Of a stretch of DNA of 64,000 bases, positions 62,201 through 64,000 are shown piece by piece. Numbering within the stretch: position 1 is the stretch's first letter; each line of letters opens with the position of its first letter. The DNA is from Congeria kusceri. Its lineage: Eukaryota; Mollusca; Bivalvia; Myida; Dreissenidae. Where the stretch lies: the NCBI GenBank assembly GCA_027627225.1, contig CM051028.1, positions 21,716,201 to 21,780,200 of the forward strand, read 5' to 3'. Under the pieces are notes generated by a model. The model was not told where the DNA came from. It searched no databases and saw only the letters and a program-made list of their open reading frames with translations. The position numbers and the translations under genes are program-made.

Positions 62201-62610
62201 ACTCAATTCGTATAAATACGAAGCTCAATAGAAAGAAGTGAACTAACAGCGGTCGCTATCAAGTGACCATATGTCAATTTCACTAAAAGACATTTTTTAT
62301 TGTGAGTTTACTGTACCTAGTCAAAGTAAGTGTATATGTCGAGTTGTAGTATGTATTGTCATTATGATAGAGAAAATTGTTTCTTTTAAAAATAAGAAAG
62401 GCAATTGTATACCTTTATTTGTTCATATTTATTATTTCTTGCTTTTTCAGTATGTACTTATGCAATAAACATATGAAACATTTGTACCGTATCCGGAAAC
62501 TGAAGAACATATTTATAATGTGCACATATATTTTAATATTTATCAGTTAAAAGAGAATGGGTCCTAATCTTCGATACATTCTCTCAGATCTCTTCGAACG
62601 TCATCTGGAA
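59290..62610. other. No gene seen; small sequence oddities
   Basis: AT-rich DNA. A run of about 14 C lies near 60811-60825. At 61419-61470 the word gagtgaaatgatc occurs twice, with an inverted copy (tcatttcactc) between, making a short hairpin. Frames at 60666, 61060, 61353 and 62271 have no family features. Confidence 0.4.
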
Positions 62611-62618
62611 ATGCAAAC

Positions 62619-63118
62619 TCATCGCGTGTAAGAATTTTTTCTTCTCTTAAACGGCGGTGGTTCTCTCTGATGAATTTTGTTATAAAACTGAGGATTAAAT
62701 GCGTATGCTGTTTTTATTATTTTAAGTACTTTGGCGCATGGATCACTACTACAGACTGAAAAGATAGCTAACGTATCGAGATGATCAGTTAACGTTTTTT
62801 CATCATATAAAATGTCGATGATTGACTTTGCATCCTCTTTAAATTGTTCAAGTCTTTTACATGCCATTGCTGTGATCTCTTTTCATTCGCCTCAGATATG
62901 CAATACTTCTGAAAAGCCGCTTCTCTTTTTTCAAGATTAAATTCAGCCAACACATTGATGCAAATTTCCACAAGTCTTGCACGATCACAAAGCTCTGCAC
63001 ATTTTAAATATTTACATATAGTTTTGCAACTTGACCTTTTTTTTCTTATGACTTCAATTAGGCGATCTTCACATTCTTCTGCTAACTTCAGAAAGTGATA
63101 GGGAATACGCATCATCCA
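62619..63118 (-). pseudogene. BTB-BACK gene, copy 6 (exon 2 only, frameshifted)
   Basis: Acceptor acgtatttcag at about 63119. The frame reads FLKLAEECEDRLIEVI, CKTICKYLKCAELCDRARLV, EICINVLAEFNLEKREAAF, YCISEANE, then loses frame in an A run near 62883. The next frame continues the family: EITAMACKRLEQFKEDAKSI, KVLKIIKTAYAFNPQFYNK, to a stop at 62619. A small deletion also removed residues near the exon start (before FLKLAEEC). Exon 1 is not found up to 64000, so it lies beyond the window. Closest relative in the window by eye: copy 4. Confidence 0.78.
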
Positions 63119-63119
63119 C

Positions 63120-63520
63120 TGAAATACGTTTGTAGCAAACAGTTAACAGAGATTATTCTAACAACTAACAAAACACCCTTCAAACCTAGATAAAATGGCA
63201 AAATCGTAACATTGCTGCACATACCACAATGCGGTCATGTCTGACTCAACAAAAAAGGGAATATATTTACAAGTCACGTATTTACATATTTTACATTTTA
63301 CTTTTCTTCAAAAAGTATAACCTAACCTTAATTTGCAGTTTACTACTAGCGTGTACATAATGTGTGTGTCTGTTCGGATTCATAATCTTTAACGACACAA
63401 ACTCTGGCCTGCACATTTTGGTGTATTACACAATTAAGATACGTCGAAAATTGTATTAAACAAAAAATTTAAGAGACTGAGTCCATAGACAAAGATATGA
63501 ATGATATATCTATGGATATA
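63120..63520. other. Start of the copy-6 intron; no other feature
   Basis: AT-rich. No BTB exon 1 signature (GLADVTLIV or FLRCIYPD) is present here. Confidence 0.4.
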
Positions 63521-63521
63521 C

Positions 63522-63680
63522 GGAATTTTATGCTAGTCAATTGTTCCCAGAGTATGTATTAGTCGAGTGGCTTGTGTGATGACGTATCACACGGGAGGCG
63601 GAGCCTCGAGTGTGATACGAAATAACGCAAGCCACAAGACTAATACATACTCTTGGAACAATTGACTAGCGTAATATTCC
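63522..63680. mobile_element. 159-bp near-perfect palindrome (hairpin MITE)
   Basis: Left arm ggaattttatgctagtcaat through tgttccc, agagtatgtattagtc, gtggcttg, cgtatcacac. The right arm is its inversion with few mismatches. The centre is gaggcggagcctc. Each arm is about 75 bp. No coding capacity. Likely a foldback MITE, probably in the intron of BTB copy 6. Confidence 0.85.
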
Positions 63681-63837
63681 TTTTACTATATACCACGATA
63701 AACTTCAAATGTGCATTAACCTTATTGTATTTGATTTAAAACTACAATAATGACTAATCATTGTAGGTATAGATTATATTTGTTTACATAACTCTATGAT
63801 GACGTCATTAAAAAAGTAGTCCGGCTAGCCCAGCAAA

Positions 63838-63930
63838 CATTACATATCGGTCCGATATCGGCTACGTGTCGGCATATCGCGGTCGGCATTCCGATATCGG
63901 ACCGACATCGGACCGATATACGGGAGTTCC
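63838..63930. repeat. CCGATATCGG-rich palindromic repeat
   Basis: tatcggtccgatatcgg near 63845 is inverted at 63892 (ccgatatcggaccg), followed by acatcggaccgata. A CpG-rich island in AT-rich DNA; perhaps the end of a DNA element extending past the window. Confidence 0.6.
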
Positions 63931-64000
63931 CTTGTTGTTTTCACAACAGTGTATTTTACATGCGCACCGGCTACATACGGGGTATTTGAAATTATTCTTC

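Overview
The window looks like nuclear DNA from a bivalve mollusc, most likely a dreissenid mussel (Dreissena). The organism is inferred, not proven. The DNA is AT-rich. Genes are split by GT-AG introns. The gene and repeat families are ones I associate with bivalves: BTB/BACK genes, LRR-like repeats with WEALHGL modules, HARBI1-like transposases, and tRNA-derived SINEs with a conserved central domain. There is no operon-like organisation, no CRISPR array and no rRNA.

The host-gene content is dominated by one family. Six copies or remnants of a two-exon BTB-BACK gene lie head to tail on the minus strand. Reading down the minus strand they are: exon 2 only at 63118-62619 (frameshifted; exon 1 lies beyond the window), 51098-50413 (good exon 1, decayed exon 2), about 47627-45538 (both exons open), 36920-35862 (remnant), 28596-26873 (both exons open) and 19732-16823 (one internal stop). 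All share the same phase-1 intron inside the BTB domain. Exon 1 carries the first part of the BTB fold; exon 2 carries the end of BTB plus a BACK-like helical region. Such proteins are generally Cullin-3 substrate adaptors. The mix of open and broken copies points to birth-and-death evolution of a tandem array.

The second host-like locus (9435-10647, minus) is the last exon of an LRR-like gene with 159-bp (53-residue) repeats, broken by a 1-bp deletion.

Most of the rest is mobile or repetitive DNA. From left to right: a 24-bp repeat and a SINE-core fragment; a three-block pentanucleotide microsatellite; a tRNA-like sequence followed by a 64-bp satellite that resembles a SINE core; a fossil PIF/Harbinger element (5379-7722) whose transposase still has a recognisable intron; a second inverted-repeat element (7741-8827); a TA-flanked MITE (10935-11540); a 190-bp satellite; a GC-rich module of inverted 21-bp minisatellites (14200-14957); a LINE 3' coding fragment; a DNA element with a 200-bp tandem core inside a BTB intron; a retroposon that inserted into a 125-bp satellite with a 12-bp target duplication; a 1.07-kb dispersed repeat; a LINE (44100-39848) split by a Penelope-like element (40372-41929); a MITE carrying a tRNA-like segment; a full-length SINE; a 3.4-kb PIF/Harbinger element with TTA target duplication; a hAT fossil; and a 159-bp perfect-class palindrome near the right end. 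Long AT-rich stretches between these show no gene I can support.

All calls rest on reading the sequence and its translations. No database or alignment program was used.
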